A stretch of DNA of 64,000 nucleotides from Dyadobacter arcticus (GCF_011762185.1 NZ_JAASQJ010000001.1:744001-808000); one strand, 5' to 3'. Positions 53,640-63,548 are shown, counted from the stretch's first letter. Notes: generated by a model not told the origin, from the letters alone. Translations and numbers: made by a program.

Positions 53640-54989
53640 TTACGCAGCTACTTCTTCGCCTTTTGCCAGTTTTTCAAATTCGCTTACTTCAATGGTCTGT
53701 TCATCTGTGGTCACATTATTACGGATGATTTCCAGTACTTTATTATCAAAAACCTGATTGAAAACATTTGTGTAATTGTCACGCTCCTTGTCGGCAAGGT
53801 AACCTTGTGCAACACGGTCAACGGTTTCTTTCATATTTTCATCATCGCCATAAATTCCGAATTGCCCTTTTACCATTTCACGGGTAAAGGCCAGTATCTC
53901 TGGATACTCTACTTTGATGCCTTCTTTGTCAGCCACTTTATTTTTGATCAAGCTCAATTTCAGGGATTTCTGAAAATCGCCAAATTGCTCTTCAATCTGC
54001 TCACGGGTAAATTTGCCTTCGTTGGTACGTTCCAGCCAGTTTTTCAAAAATTCTGCAGGAACTTCAATAGCGATGTTATCCAATAATGCATTCTCAATAT
54101 CACGGCGCAAAAGTGCTTCGGTTTCGCGTTCGTAGTTTCCTTTGACGATTTCGAGAACCTTTTCATTAAACTGCTCTTCGCTATCAGCCTGGCCAGGTCC
54201 TAATACTTTATCAAAAAATTCCTGTGTTAATGCAGCTGGGGCAGAACGGGTAATGTCTTCAACCACCAATGTATAATCGCCTGAAAGCTCACCGATATCT
54301 TCTTTTTTCCTGCCAGTCACATGCGCAATGGCTGATTCGTCAGAAAAGGTGTTCTGAATGTCGAACACAACAACATCGTCTTTCTTAACGCCGAGGAATT
54401 TGGCAACTACATCTTCTTCCACCTGTTTGATTGGGATGGCAGTGCGGGTTGTGAATTCGGAAGACTCCTGTTTCAGTTCTCCAAAAATCGTATCGCCTGC
54501 TTCGCTTGCTTCCGGATGAATGCTATCCGCAAATCTTTCGCGCAGGCTATCCATTGTTTTGGTCATTTCAGCATCGTCCACATTGATCGTGTAACGTTTC
54601 ACCGCGGGCAGGTCGGCCAGGTTTACTTCGAAATCGGTTGCAACACCCAGGTTATAGCTGAATTCAAATTGGCTTTGTGTGTCCCAGTTTACTTCCGAAG
54701 CTTTTTCATGGTCAGGTATCGGATCACCAACAACCTGCAGCTTATTATCTCTGATATAGCTGCTTACCGCGGTGCTCAGAAGGTTGTTCACCTCATCCAC
54801 GAGAATACTTTTGCCATACATGCGCTGAATTACGTGGGATGGAACTTTGCCCGGACGAAAACCTTTCAGATTAACTTTCTTCGAATAATCCTTGATCGTC
54901 TTATCAACTTTGGGCTGATAATCATCTTTGGTCAACGTTACCTTGAGAGAGGCTAATGTGGGCGAACTTTTTTCTAATAAAACTTCCAT
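53640..54989 (-). CDS. tig: Trigger factor
   Basis: The protein has 449 residues, normal for the ribosome-bound chaperone that meets nascent chains. The ribosome-binding signature GFRPGKVP is near residue 44 (VNLKGFRPGKVPSHVIQRMYG). The PPIase region (about 155-235) is divergent and its usual proline-isomerase aromatic residues are not obvious, as in other Bacteroidota. The C-terminal helical domain runs from about 250 to the end. It is the distant part of the common tig-clpP-clpX order, interrupted here by a gene on the other strand. Confidence 0.93.
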   Translation of the reverse strand: MEVLLEKSSPTLASLKVTLTKDDYQPKVDKTIKDYSKKVNLKGFRPGKVPSHVIQRMYGKSILVDEVNNLLSTAVSSYIRDNKLQVVGDPIPDHEKASEVNWDTQSQFEFSYNLGVATDFEVNLADLPAVKRYTINVDDAEMTKTMDSLRERFADSIHPEASEAGDTIFGELKQESSEFTTRTAIPIKQVEEDVVAKFLGVKKDDVVVFDIQNTFSDESAIAHVTGRKKEDIGELSGDYTLVVEDITRSAPAALTQEFFDKVLGPGQADSEEQFNEKVLEIVKGNYERETEALLRRDIENALLDNIAIEVPAEFLKNWLERTNEGKFTREQIEEQFGDFQKSLKLSLIKNKVADKEGIKVEYPEILAFTREMVKGQFGIYGDDENMKETVDRVAQGYLADKERDNYTNVFNQVFDNKVLEIIRNNVTTDEQTIEVSEFEKLAKGEEVAA

Positions 54990-55044
54990 GAGTCGCTTAT
55001 GCTGTTGGTAAATATCTTTGGATAAATAGAAAAGAAATAAACAA

Positions 55045-55077
55045 AAATGCCCTCAAAACGATGTCCTGAGGGCATTT
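55045..55077 (-). terminator. Terminator downstream of tRNA-Leu
   Basis: An 11-bp perfect stem (AAATGCCCTCA with TGAGGGCATTT) has an 11-base loop. On the minus strand it is followed by TTGTTT. It probably ends the tRNA transcript before tig. Confidence 0.7.
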
Positions 55078-55145
55078 GACGGGTATACAACGGAGCAATT
55101 CAATTTTTGCAGGAATCTGACGCCCCGTCATTCCCTTTTAATTCG

Positions 55146-55227
55146 TACGGGCGGAGGGAATCGAACCCCCACGCCTTGCAGCACTAGATCCTAAGTCTAG
55201 CACGTCTACCAGTTCCGCCACGCCCGC
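55146..55227 (-). tRNA. tRNA-Leu, anticodon TAG
   Basis: The 82-nt cloverleaf begins GCGGGCG on the minus strand and closes with CGCCCGT plus discriminator A (first pair G-U). The anticodon stem CTAGA/TCTAG holds the loop CTTAGGA, with anticodon TAG reading CTA codons. The variable arm is extended, as in class II tRNAs, and the T-arm contains GGTTCGATTCC. CCA is not encoded. Confidence 0.93.
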
Positions 55228-55392
55228 TTATTCAACCCTTTTCTACGCCTTTTGTGGAATTGGGAGTGCAAAGGTATTCTTAATTTTTGTATACATGCAA
55301 GCTTTTTTAAAAATTTTATCTTTTGGTAATCGCTTAGCTAAAAATGTGCCCAAAATTTGTTATTTTGGTAAAGCATACCAATACATATAGCA

Positions 55393-57684
55393 GTGGAGCA
55401 ACTCGTTGAACCCCTCATCATTGATCTGGAACAGGAGCGTAAAGATATTCTAAAAAAATACCGCCGGTTATTACGTACAGCCAAGCCATTTTTAAAGGAT
55501 AATGATGCTAAATTAATCAAAAAAGCCTTTTATACCTCCGTTGAAGCGCATAAGGAAATGCGTCGCCGGTCTGGAGAACCATACATTTACCATCCCCTTG
55601 CAGTAGCCCAAATCGTAGTTGAAGAGATTGGTTTGGGGACTACGGGTATCGTTGCAGCCCTGCTTCATGATGTCGTTGAGGATACGGACATGCGTATCGA
55701 AGACATTGAAAGGCTTTTTGGTAAAAAAGTAGGCAAGATCATCGATGGCCTGACGAAAATTTCGGGTCGTTTTGAATACGGAACTTCGCAACAAGCTGAG
55801 AACTTCCGGAAAATGCTGCTCACACTTTCGGATGATGTAAGGGTGATTTTAGTAAAGCTGGCCGACAGGTTGCACAACATGCGTACGCTGGACAGCATGC
55901 CCAGGGATAAGCAGCTGAAAATCGCTTCCGAAACAATTTTTATCTATGCTCCGCTCGCGCACCGGCTTGGTTTATACAGCATTAAATCGGAACTAGAAGA
56001 GTTATATCTCAAATATACCGAGCCACAGGAATACCGTGCAGTTGCAAGAAAGCTGAGAGAAACGAAAGGCATTCGTGACCGCTTTATTGCAAAGTTCATG
56101 GAGCCTATTGCGCAGGACCTGGAAGCGGCAGGACTTAATTTTATCCTCAAAGGCCGTCCCAAATCGATTTATTCGATCTGGAACAAAATGCGCAAACAGA
56201 ATAAGCCTTTTGAAGAGATATATGATCTTTTCGCAATCCGGATCGTGTTGGAATCTTCGGCTGAGAATGATCGGGAAAAAGCGATTTGCTGGCAGGCCTA
56301 TTCCATTGTTACTGACCATTATAAACCCAATCCGGACCGTCTGAAAGACTTTCTGAGTACGCCGCGAGCCAATGGTTACCAATCATTGCATTCGACTGTC
56401 ATGAGCAAGAGTGGGCAGTGGGTGGAAGTTCAAATCCGTACCACCCGTATGGATGAGATTGCGGAGAAGGGTTATGCAGCACACTGGAAATACAAAGGAA
56501 ACGATACCAAAGTACGTGGCAACATTGAGCAATGGATCACGCAAGTCCGTGAAACGCTTGAAAATGGATTCGGCGACAAAACAGCAGCCATAGAGTTTCT
56601 GGATGAGTTCAGAAGCAATCTTTTCAATGAGGAGGTTTTTGTATTCACGCCAAAAGGAGAACTGAAAGTATTGCAAAGCGGCGCAACCGCACTTGATTTT
56701 GCATTTGATATCCACTCCGAGGTAGGTGCGCATTGCATGGCAGCGAAAGTAGGTGGTATACTCGTACCGATCAGTTATGTGCTAAATAATGGTGATCAGG
56801 TCGAAATCATTACTTCGAGCAAACAAAAACCGAATGAAGACTGGCTTAGGGTAGTTGTTACTTCCAAAGCGAGGGCACGGATCAAGGATTTTCTCAAAGA
56901 AGACAACCGTCGTTACGAAACTGACGGGAAACAAATCGTTGAAAAAAAGCTGAAAGTCCTGGGTATCGACCTCACAGCCGAAGTCGTCAATCAGTTGCGT
57001 GCTTTTTTTGAATGTAAGACTGCGGCCGACTTTTTTTACAGAATAGGAAAAGGCTACATTCAGCCGGATGAATTAAAGCGCTTCAAAAGAGATAAGGAAG
57101 CCAAAGAACGCAAATCATCAGACGTTGTTCATACCCCTCCGCTGCCTGGTAATCATACAGGAGACGGAAAGACAACAACAAAGTTTTTAAAACACATCCA
57201 TGGCGACCGTGCCGACAGCGATACGCTGCTGATCGGTGACGACATGGATAAAATTGACTATAAACTAGCGCCTTGTTGTAACCCGATCGCCGGAGATGAC
57301 GTGTTTGGTTTTGTTACCATTAATGAGGGTATCAAAATCCACAGGACAACCTGCCCGAATGCAGCGGAACTGATGTCCAAGCATGGGAACCGGATCATCA
57401 AAGCAAAGTGGGAGTCGAGTAAGGAGGAAGCGTTCCTTGCAGGTTTATATCTTTCGGGGACAGACAGGGTAGGCTTGGTCAATGATGTGACCAGGATCAT
57501 TTCCAATGAACTGCACATTAATATGAGGGGTTTGACCATTGATACAAAAGATGGTGTTTTCAATGGGGATATCAAGCTCTATGTTCAGGATACGCGACAT
57601 TTGGATGTGCTTATTGATAAATTGGAGCAGGTTGAAGGCGTTTATAATGTGCAGCGTTTTGATACCAATCTCAATGTCAAATAA
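55393..57684 (+). CDS. Bifunctional (p)ppGpp synthetase/hydrolase RelA/SpoT family
   Basis: The protein has 763 residues from a GTG at 55393. The hydrolase HD domain has H67 (YIYHPLA), H92-D93 in LLHDVVEDTD and the E96-D97 pair, so hydrolase activity is likely retained. The synthetase domain includes RPKSIYSIWNKM, YDLFAIRIV and the GYQSLHSTV motif (about 335). The TGS domain is at about 415-475 (EVFVFTPKGELKVLQ), and the ACT domain is at about 680-763, after a CCNPIAGDDVFGF linker. It controls the stringent response. No other ribosomal or stress gene is coupled to it. Confidence 0.94.
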   Translation: MEQLVEPLIIDLEQERKDILKKYRRLLRTAKPFLKDNDAKLIKKAFYTSVEAHKEMRRRSGEPYIYHPLAVAQIVVEEIGLGTTGIVAALLHDVVEDTDMRIEDIERLFGKKVGKIIDGLTKISGRFEYGTSQQAENFRKMLLTLSDDVRVILVKLADRLHNMRTLDSMPRDKQLKIASETIFIYAPLAHRLGLYSIKSELEELYLKYTEPQEYRAVARKLRETKGIRDRFIAKFMEPIAQDLEAAGLNFILKGRPKSIYSIWNKMRKQNKPFEEIYDLFAIRIVLESSAENDREKAICWQAYSIVTDHYKPNPDRLKDFLSTPRANGYQSLHSTVMSKSGQWVEVQIRTTRMDEIAEKGYAAHWKYKGNDTKVRGNIEQWITQVRETLENGFGDKTAAIEFLDEFRSNLFNEEVFVFTPKGELKVLQSGATALDFAFDIHSEVGAHCMAAKVGGILVPISYVLNNGDQVEIITSSKQKPNEDWLRVVVTSKARARIKDFLKEDNRRYETDGKQIVEKKLKVLGIDLTAEVVNQLRAFFECKTAADFFYRIGKGYIQPDELKRFKRDKEAKERKSSDVVHTPPLPGNHTGDGKTTTKFLKHIHGDRADSDTLLIGDDMDKIDYKLAPCCNPIAGDDVFGFVTINEGIKIHRTTCPNAAELMSKHGNRIIKAKWESSKEEAFLAGLYLSGTDRVGLVNDVTRIISNELHINMRGLTIDTKDGVFNGDIKLYVQDTRHLDVLIDKLEQVEGVYNVQRFDTNLNVK

Positions 57685-57809
57685 TAGTACGAACGATTCT
57701 GGCAACCCGTTGTTATTGAGTTTGTAATGCGTAACAGAGCGGTGTAAAACGGTCAGATTAACTGTGATTTAAGTAAAAAAGCGTATTTTCGCGCAAGAAT
57801 ATCAGAGAT

Positions 57810-58310
57810 ATGCCACAAGCCAGCAAACCAAATTTCGAAGCCGCAAAAAAGATCTTAACGGCTTATCTGGAAAATAAAGGACTTCGTAAAACACCCGAGC
57901 GTTTTGCGATATTGGAAGAGATCTACAATCGGGAAGATCATTTTGATGTGGACGAACTTTACATCAGCATGAAAAACAAACGGTACCGGGTGAGCCGCGC
58001 CACAGTTTATAATACATTGGACGTTTTGGTGGATTGCGACCTGGTTACCAAGCATCAGTTTGGAAAAAATCTGGCCCAATTCGAAAAATCATATGGTAAC
58101 AAGCAGCATGATCACCTTATTTGTACGGACTGCCATAAGGTGATGGAATTCTGCGATCCGAGGATCCAGAGCATTCAGAATATGGTGGGCGAAATGCTGA
58201 ATTTCAGCGTGCTTCATCATTCGCTTATTTTTTATGGGAACTGTACCAAAGAAAATTGCCAGAACCGGAATGAAGTCCGGGAGGTGAGTGCAGTTTACGA
58301 GGACCGATAG
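57810..58310 (+). CDS. fur: Fur-family transcriptional regulator
   Basis: The protein has 166 residues. The winged helix has [26 protein letters not shown] (shown in part) and the recognition region [13 protein letters not shown]. The metal site includes [11 protein letters not shown] with H and C ligands, a [11 protein letters not shown] run and a C-terminal NCTKENCQN pair. This is closer to canonical Fur/PerR than the protein at 43404, and no operator site is apparent nearby. It lies 125 bp downstream of the RelA/SpoT gene and 73 bp upstream of purA, all on the same strand. Confidence 0.88.
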   Translation: MPQASKPNFEAAKKILTAYLENKGLRKTPERFAILEEIYNREDHFDVDELYISMKNKRYRVSRATVYNTLDVLVDCDLVTKHQFGKNLAQFEKSYGNKQHDHLICTDCHKVMEFCDPRIQSIQNMVGEMLNFSVLHHSLIFYGNCTKENCQNRNEVREVSAVYEDR

Positions 58311-58320
58311 CATTATCATG

Positions 58321-58346
58321 AAGGCTCCGCTTTCCGTGGAGCCTCT
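58321..58346 (+). terminator. Weak hairpin between fur and purA
   Basis: AGGCTCCGC pairs with GTGGAGCCT (one mismatch or wobble) around a short loop, followed by CTATCTTTC. The T-run is poor, so this may be an attenuator rather than a full terminator. Confidence 0.4.
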
Positions 58347-58383
58347 ATCTTTCACAAATTAAGTCTCAGTAATCATACATTGA

Positions 58384-59679
58384 ATGAAAGTTGACGTACT
58401 ACTTGGTCTCCAATGGGGAGACGAGGGAAAAGGAAAAATTGTGGATGTTCTTGCACCACGTTACCAGGTTGTTGCCCGTTTTCAGGGTGGACCAAATGCA
58501 GGGCACACATTAGAGTTTGATGGTATAAAGCATGTGTTACATCAAATTCCGTCAGGTATCTTCCGCAGCGATATCCAAAATATCATCGGAAACGGTGTTG
58601 TACTGGATCCCATCGTTTTTAAAAGGGAGATAGAAAACCTGGCAAAGTATAACCTCGATTTGTTCAGTAATTTGTACGTTTCTAAAAAAGCGTCCATCAT
58701 CGTACCTACACATTCCTTGCTTGACGCTGCTTATGAGCGTTCAAAAGGAGATTCAAAGATTGGCTCTACGTTACGCGGTATCGGTCCGGCTTATCAGGAT
58801 AAAGTTGCCAGATTGGGATTAAGAGTTGGAGATGTTTTGTCTCCGAATTTCGCTGCCAAGTATAAGAAACTCGTTGATGCCCATAAAGTTATCCTCGATT
58901 TCTATTCTTACGACTATTCAGACGTGCTTCCGCAGGCTGAAACCAATTTCTTTGCTGCTATCGAATTTATGAAGCAGTTTACATTGGTGAACAGCGAATA
59001 CATCATTAACGACGCATTGGCCCAAAGCAAAACAGTTTTGGCAGAAGGAGCTCAGGGATCGTTGCTCGACATTGATTTCGGTTCATATCCTTTTGTAACC
59101 AGCTCCACCACCATGGCCGCTGGTGCGTGTACCGGGTTAGGCATTGCGCCGCATCAGGTGGGAGAGGTTTTTGGGATTTTCAAAGCATATTGCACACGTG
59201 TCGGCAGCGGTCCTTTCCCTACCGAATTGCTAGAAGAAATTGGTGAAAAAATGCGTGTTGAAGGCCGTGAGTTCGGTGCTACAACCGGCCGACCGCGTCG
59301 CTGCGGCTGGCTTGATCTGCCTGCATTGAAATATGCGATCATGATTAACGGGGTAACCCAATTGATTATGATGAAGGTGGACGTGCTTACTATTTTTGAT
59401 TCAATTAATGTTTGCACAGATTATCGCCTTCCTGACGGTTCATTGACTGATCAACTTCCATATGATCTTTGTGATGAAACCGTTGAGCCCGTTTATAAAG
59501 AATTTAAAGGCTGGCAGCAATCATTGGACGGCATTCACGATTTTGACGCCATCCCGGAAGAGTTGCTTGCTTATGTGAAGTTCCTGGAAGAAGAATTAAA
59601 ATTACCTATTACATTCATTTCAACCGGCCCCGATCGGGAAGCGTTGATCAGCAGAGAAGCGCCTGAGTTGTCAGTTTAG
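58384..59679 (+). CDS. purA: Adenylosuccinate synthetase
   Basis: The protein has 431 residues, normal for PurA, which converts IMP and aspartate to adenylosuccinate with GTP. The GTP-binding start is LLGLQWGDEGKGKIVD (about 6-21), with D13 as catalytic base and H41 in GGPNAGHTLEF. The later signature GSTLRGIGPAYQDK and the C-terminal TTGRPRRCGWLDL are conserved. It follows fur. A perfect REP-like hairpin separates it from the convergent helicase. Confidence 0.97.
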   Translation: MKVDVLLGLQWGDEGKGKIVDVLAPRYQVVARFQGGPNAGHTLEFDGIKHVLHQIPSGIFRSDIQNIIGNGVVLDPIVFKREIENLAKYNLDLFSNLYVSKKASIIVPTHSLLDAAYERSKGDSKIGSTLRGIGPAYQDKVARLGLRVGDVLSPNFAAKYKKLVDAHKVILDFYSYDYSDVLPQAETNFFAAIEFMKQFTLVNSEYIINDALAQSKTVLAEGAQGSLLDIDFGSYPFVTSSTTMAAGACTGLGIAPHQVGEVFGIFKAYCTRVGSGPFPTELLEEIGEKMRVEGREFGATTGRPRRCGWLDLPALKYAIMINGVTQLIMMKVDVLTIFDSINVCTDYRLPDGSLTDQLPYDLCDETVEPVYKEFKGWQQSLDGIHDFDAIPEELLAYVKFLEEELKLPITFISTGPDREALISREAPELSV

Positions 59680-59734
59680 TTTTTTGTCAAGTTTAACTTC
59701 TGTGAGCTAGGTCAATATTTGTCACCCTGAGCCC

Positions 59735-59809
59735 TTTGTCACCCTGAGCGGAGTCGAAGGGCGTTTCTACTTGGTAGGAGCGCCCTTCGACTCCGCTCAG
59801 GGTGACAAA
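59735..59809. repeat. REP-like perfect hairpin repeat
   Basis: Two 29-base arms are perfect inverted copies separated by 17 bases; the arm contains CCCTGAGCGGAGTCGAAGG. A partial direct copy of the outer part (TTTGTCACCCTGAGC) lies just upstream at 59718-59732. A degenerate copy is at 29071-29139. Both lie between convergent genes. This type of element is dispersed in many Bacteroidota genomes. Confidence 0.8.
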
Positions 59810-59815
59810 TGTTTT

Positions 59816-62755
59816 TTAAGCCAGCAAATTCAGCACATCTTCTCGGCTGAGTGATTTTATGAAACCTTCCTCGTTTGAAATCAGGTCATCGGCAAGTTGC
59901 TTCTTGGTTCTTTGCAAGGCCAAGATCTTCTCCTCTACCGAATTTTTGGTGATGAATTTATAGGTAAATACCGTTCTATCCTGCCCGATTCGGTGCGCCC
60001 TGTCTACTGCCTGTGCTTCAATAGCTGGGTTCCACCACGGATCCAGAATGAAAACATAATCGGCCGCAGTCAGGTTAAGTCCCAGACCACCCGCTTTTAA
60101 AGAGATCAGGAATATTTTAATGCCTTCGTCGCCCTGGAATGTTTCGACTTGCTCCTGCCGGTCCCGGGTGGCGCCGTCGAGATACGCATATTTGATCTGT
60201 TTTTCATCCAGATAGTGTCTGAACAGGTCAAGATGCTTAATATACTGGCTGAATATCAAGATTTTATGGTCTTCGCTGATGACGGTCTGCATTTTATACA
60301 ATACATCCTCGAACTTGCCGGAACCGTGATGATATTCTGAATCCACCATTGCAGGATGGTTCGCAAGTTGCCTGAGCCTGGTTAACCCTTGCAATACAAC
60401 CAACTGTGATTTGGATATACCGTCAGCATCAATGCTTTGCAGGATAAGGTTACGGTAATAAGCCTTGGCCTCCTCATAGGCTTTCTCCTGCTCTTCCGAC
60501 ATATCACAGTATTGAATACTTTCCACTTTTTCGGGCAAATCCGTTGCTACCTGGGACTTTAGCCTTCTCAGTATAAATGGCCTGATCAAATTGTAGAGCC
60601 GTTTGGTTTTATCTTCATCGCCCCGCTTTTCGATTGGTATCTGAAATTCGTCCCTGAAAAAAGACTGACTGCCTAATAAACCCGGATTTACAAATGACAT
60701 TTGTGACCACAAATCCAGCGTGTTATTTTCGATAGGCGTGCCTGTGAGAACCAGTCGATGCAAAGAATTCAGCTTTCTCACCGCTTTTGTAATAATGGAA
60801 GCTGGATTTTTGATTGCCTGCGACTCATCGAGAATAACGTAGTTGAACCGGTACTTTTCAATGATATCAATGTCGAGTCTGACGATCCCATAAGAAGTCA
60901 ATATCAGATCGTATTGGTCAAATTGAGAGGTGTCTTTCTCGCGGTGTGTGCCGGTATAGAGTAAAACCTTAATGTCAGGCGTAAACCTCTTTGCTTCCAG
61001 CTGCCAGTTGTAAAGCAGGGAAGTAGGCATAATCAGCATCGAAGGTTTGTCTATCCCTGCCTCTTTTTCTGATTGCAGGAGTGCGAGGGTCTGAACTGTT
61101 TTACCTAGTCCCATATCATCAGCGAGGCAACCACCCAATCGGTATTGTTTTAAAAATTGCAGCCAATCGTAACCTGTTTTTTGATAAGGTCGGAGTACGC
61201 CAATAAAATTTTTAGGTGGATCAACGGGTTCTATCTGCTGGAAATTTCTCAGATTTTCGAGCTTCCGGCTAATTGTTGCAGTCGCAAGATTTTCTTCTTT
61301 CAATTCCTGGACAAGTGCGAGATGGTGCATGCGCAGCCGCAACTCATCGTCGTCACCATGCTCGGTAAAAGAGAAGAATTCAGAATATTTGGTAAACCAC
61401 CATTCGGGAATAACCGCAATTTCCCCATTGGCCAGCAAAAACTCTTTTTTGCGATTTAGAATGTGATTTCTGAGCTGAATAAATGGGATTTCAAATTCAC
61501 CGAATCTCACTTTGGCATGAATATCAAACCAATCCCTTCCCTCCTGAATGGAGATATCCAGCGACGAATAGCCCAGAAAGTAACGTTTGGCATCGCTCGT
61601 ATTTTGCCGTACAGTAATGCCATTTTCGGCCAGAACATTAGCGTTTCCTTGCAACCAGCCAAAAGCCTGCGACTTGGGCATCTGCACTTTTCCGTTCCGC
61701 ATATTCAGTCCCCATTCTTTCAGCAACCGTACATTCTGATTTTCCGTATCAATATTCCTTTTGACTTTATTAAAAAAATAATCATTTCCCTTTTTCTCCA
61801 TGTGAACACTGGAGGGGTGGGCAAAGCTATCGTAGTGAAACGAAAAACCTGCGTATAGGAAGGACAAGTCGAATGCAACATCATTGTCCTCTTCTTCAAT
61901 GATTTCCACATCTTCCGTATCAAGGAAAAGGACCGGCGTTTTTTTTGTTGTATTCGAATATTCGGAGATGGTAAGGACTGTTTTAGGGGACGAAGACACA
62001 TTTCTGATCTCAAATCCGCGCGCAACCACATCATAGGAAGCAATTAGCGGCGCAACAAAACGGCCGTAGTACTGCTCCTCCATTGGCCCGGGAATGGCGA
62101 TGAATTTTTTAGCAAGAAATGGCTTAATCTTCTTGCCATCCACATTACCCTCGAAATTGAAAAGATGCCCTTCTACGACCAGCCAAGCGGGGTCTTCGCA
62201 AATCAGAAATGCGTTTTTGTATTGGAAATCAAGCTTTTGGAGTTTATGGCGGATGGTTGGAAAGTAATGGGTGTTGTCCTCGTTGCGGATAAAATGAAAG
62301 CGGATCGTGGCTTTTTCCTCCTCCATCACAACAGGCTTCCAGAGCGGATTTCCATCGCTGCCCATAATAAACATATCTTTTCCGGCCAGCCTTTCCAGTA
62401 TTTTAGCCTTACAGTTTTCAAGATATCCTGTAATGGCCTCCTGGATCGATTTATCGCCCTTTTGAGGGTCATAAACTTTCAGGAAAAAATCAATGGCATT
62501 CCACTTTTTGGTATTGAATTTCCTCAATATAGCGTCCTGCTGGATGTCATCAATCAGCTTAACTAACTCAACATCGTGAGTATCAATGCCGCTGCGGAAC
62601 TCCTTAATGTTCTTGGAAGAAATGTTCTGGATTTGAAATGTAAAATCTCCCTGGGCATTTAGCTGGACGACAAATGTTTCAAAAATATACCCCAGGTACT
62701 CGTGGTTAAGAATTGAATAAACAATCTTAAACGGCTCTGAGGGAGATACTTTCAT
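59816..62755 (-). CDS. SNF2-family DEAD/DEAH-box helicase
   Basis: The protein has 979 residues from the start at 62755 (MKVSPSEPFKIVYSILNHEY); the longer frame to 62839 adds 28 residues with no family support. The N-terminal half (1-520) is the large SNF2-associated region seen in bacterial SNF2 proteins. The ATPase core has Walker A DDMGLGKT (about 546-553) and Walker B variant LDESQAIKN, then LTGTPIENN. The second RecA lobe has FSQYIKHLDLFRHYL, LISLKAGGLGLNLTAAD and DRAHRIGQ. It is a double-stranded DNA translocase. No partner gene suggests a specific process. Confidence 0.9.
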   Translation of the reverse strand: MKVSPSEPFKIVYSILNHEYLGYIFETFVVQLNAQGDFTFQIQNISSKNIKEFRSGIDTHDVELVKLIDDIQQDAILRKFNTKKWNAIDFFLKVYDPQKGDKSIQEAITGYLENCKAKILERLAGKDMFIMGSDGNPLWKPVVMEEEKATIRFHFIRNEDNTHYFPTIRHKLQKLDFQYKNAFLICEDPAWLVVEGHLFNFEGNVDGKKIKPFLAKKFIAIPGPMEEQYYGRFVAPLIASYDVVARGFEIRNVSSSPKTVLTISEYSNTTKKTPVLFLDTEDVEIIEEEDNDVAFDLSFLYAGFSFHYDSFAHPSSVHMEKKGNDYFFNKVKRNIDTENQNVRLLKEWGLNMRNGKVQMPKSQAFGWLQGNANVLAENGITVRQNTSDAKRYFLGYSSLDISIQEGRDWFDIHAKVRFGEFEIPFIQLRNHILNRKKEFLLANGEIAVIPEWWFTKYSEFFSFTEHGDDDELRLRMHHLALVQELKEENLATATISRKLENLRNFQQIEPVDPPKNFIGVLRPYQKTGYDWLQFLKQYRLGGCLADDMGLGKTVQTLALLQSEKEAGIDKPSMLIMPTSLLYNWQLEAKRFTPDIKVLLYTGTHREKDTSQFDQYDLILTSYGIVRLDIDIIEKYRFNYVILDESQAIKNPASIITKAVRKLNSLHRLVLTGTPIENNTLDLWSQMSFVNPGLLGSQSFFRDEFQIPIEKRGDEDKTKRLYNLIRPFILRRLKSQVATDLPEKVESIQYCDMSEEQEKAYEEAKAYYRNLILQSIDADGISKSQLVVLQGLTRLRQLANHPAMVDSEYHHGSGKFEDVLYKMQTVISEDHKILIFSQYIKHLDLFRHYLDEKQIKYAYLDGATRDRQEQVETFQGDEGIKIFLISLKAGGLGLNLTAADYVFILDPWWNPAIEAQAVDRAHRIGQDRTVFTYKFITKNSVEEKILALQRTKKQLADDLISNEEGFIKSLSREDVLNLLA

Positions 62756-63031
62756 TGGTGGTCCTGCGCTATGAAATGTTGATGAAAAAAGAGAACAGAC
62801 TTCCTGAAAAGGCCATCTTTTTACTTTGGAAAACTTCAAATATAAGTTAAAGTGGGGCTAAATAAAAGGCTTGTCCAGGTAAGTCCTCTGAAATATTTAT
62901 GTAGAATATATTCAATTACAAGCCTCCATATATCAAGTGGATGCCGCCGGTTTTCCTCCTTTTCTTACCGGATTTCAATCCCGAGTGCTTTCCTACGACT
63001 TAGTGGACATCTTTAATATGAAATTGATCCT

Positions 63032-63193
63032 ATGAACGACATAAAGAGTATGGGCTGGGGCGAACAAACGACAAAAAAAAGCCGCATGAAAGTGGTTCGA
63101 CGAAGTCTGAAGCGATTCCTTGAAAAGGGTTTCGACTGGATTGCATTGCTCTTCATAACCCTGATCATCCTCCTCACACTTGTGTTTTTCTGA
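63032..63193 (+). CDS. Small single-pass membrane protein
   Basis: This 53-residue frame has a basic N-terminal half (KKSRMKVVRRSLKRFLEKG) and one C-terminal membrane helix (WIALLFITLIILLTLVFF). The positive-inside rule predicts a cytoplasmic N-terminus. It starts 276 bp after the divergent helicase start and precedes another small secreted protein and the propeller sensor on the same strand. No known family is recognised. Confidence 0.5.
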   Translation: MNDIKSMGWGEQTTKKSRMKVVRRSLKRFLEKGFDWIALLFITLIILLTLVFF

Positions 63194-63218
63194 TCATGTA
63201 ACCCACTCAACCTCAGTC

Positions 63219-63548
63219 ATGAAATCATTCCCGGCCTATTTTATTTTTAGCGTTCTTCTGGTTATCTGCTATTGTGAACGACAGCGCTCCTGTCCACCCC
63301 CGGATACTGCATTGGAAAAACCGCTTGCTGCTTCTAAGCTTTTCCCAGGGAAGTTTGCATCCAACGGCGGACCGTCGAAAATTCCGTCGTTCCAGATGCG
63401 GCTTCACATTCATCAGGATTTTATACAGGACTCTTATCGTCCTGCAAACTCCAAAACAAATGTCGATATCTTCGGCGCAGTGAATAATCCAAATGAGCTG
63501 TTAAACTGCAATTACCTGTGTTCGTTTCCCCTGAAGGATTTTCGCTGA
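63219..63548 (+). CDS. Small secreted protein of unknown function
   Basis: The protein has 109 residues from the ATG at 63219 and a hydrophobic signal segment (MKSFPAYFIFSVLLVICYC). The cysteine pair in CYC could be a lipobox or part of the mature protein. The remainder has no recognisable domain. It lies 25 bp after the small membrane protein and 77 bp before the sensor gene, all on the same strand, so co-transcription is possible. Confidence 0.45.
   Translation: MKSFPAYFIFSVLLVICYCERQRSCPPPDTALEKPLAASKLFPGKFASNGGPSKIPSFQMRLHIHQDFIQDSYRPANSKTNVDIFGAVNNPNELLNCNYLCSFPLKDFR

Larger units (their letters stand above)
54990..55392. other. 403-bp gap between tig and the RelA/SpoT gene
   Basis: This stretch holds the tRNA-Leu gene and its terminator and nothing else I can support. 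The part from 55228 to 55392 is AT-rich and must contain the promoters of both the tRNA (minus) and the stringent-response gene (plus), but no clear consensus match is seen. Confidence 0.5.

Noticed and set aside
62756..62839. 28-residue N-terminal extension of the SNF2 helicase
   Set aside because: The later ATG matches the start of a compact domain; the extension is not supported.
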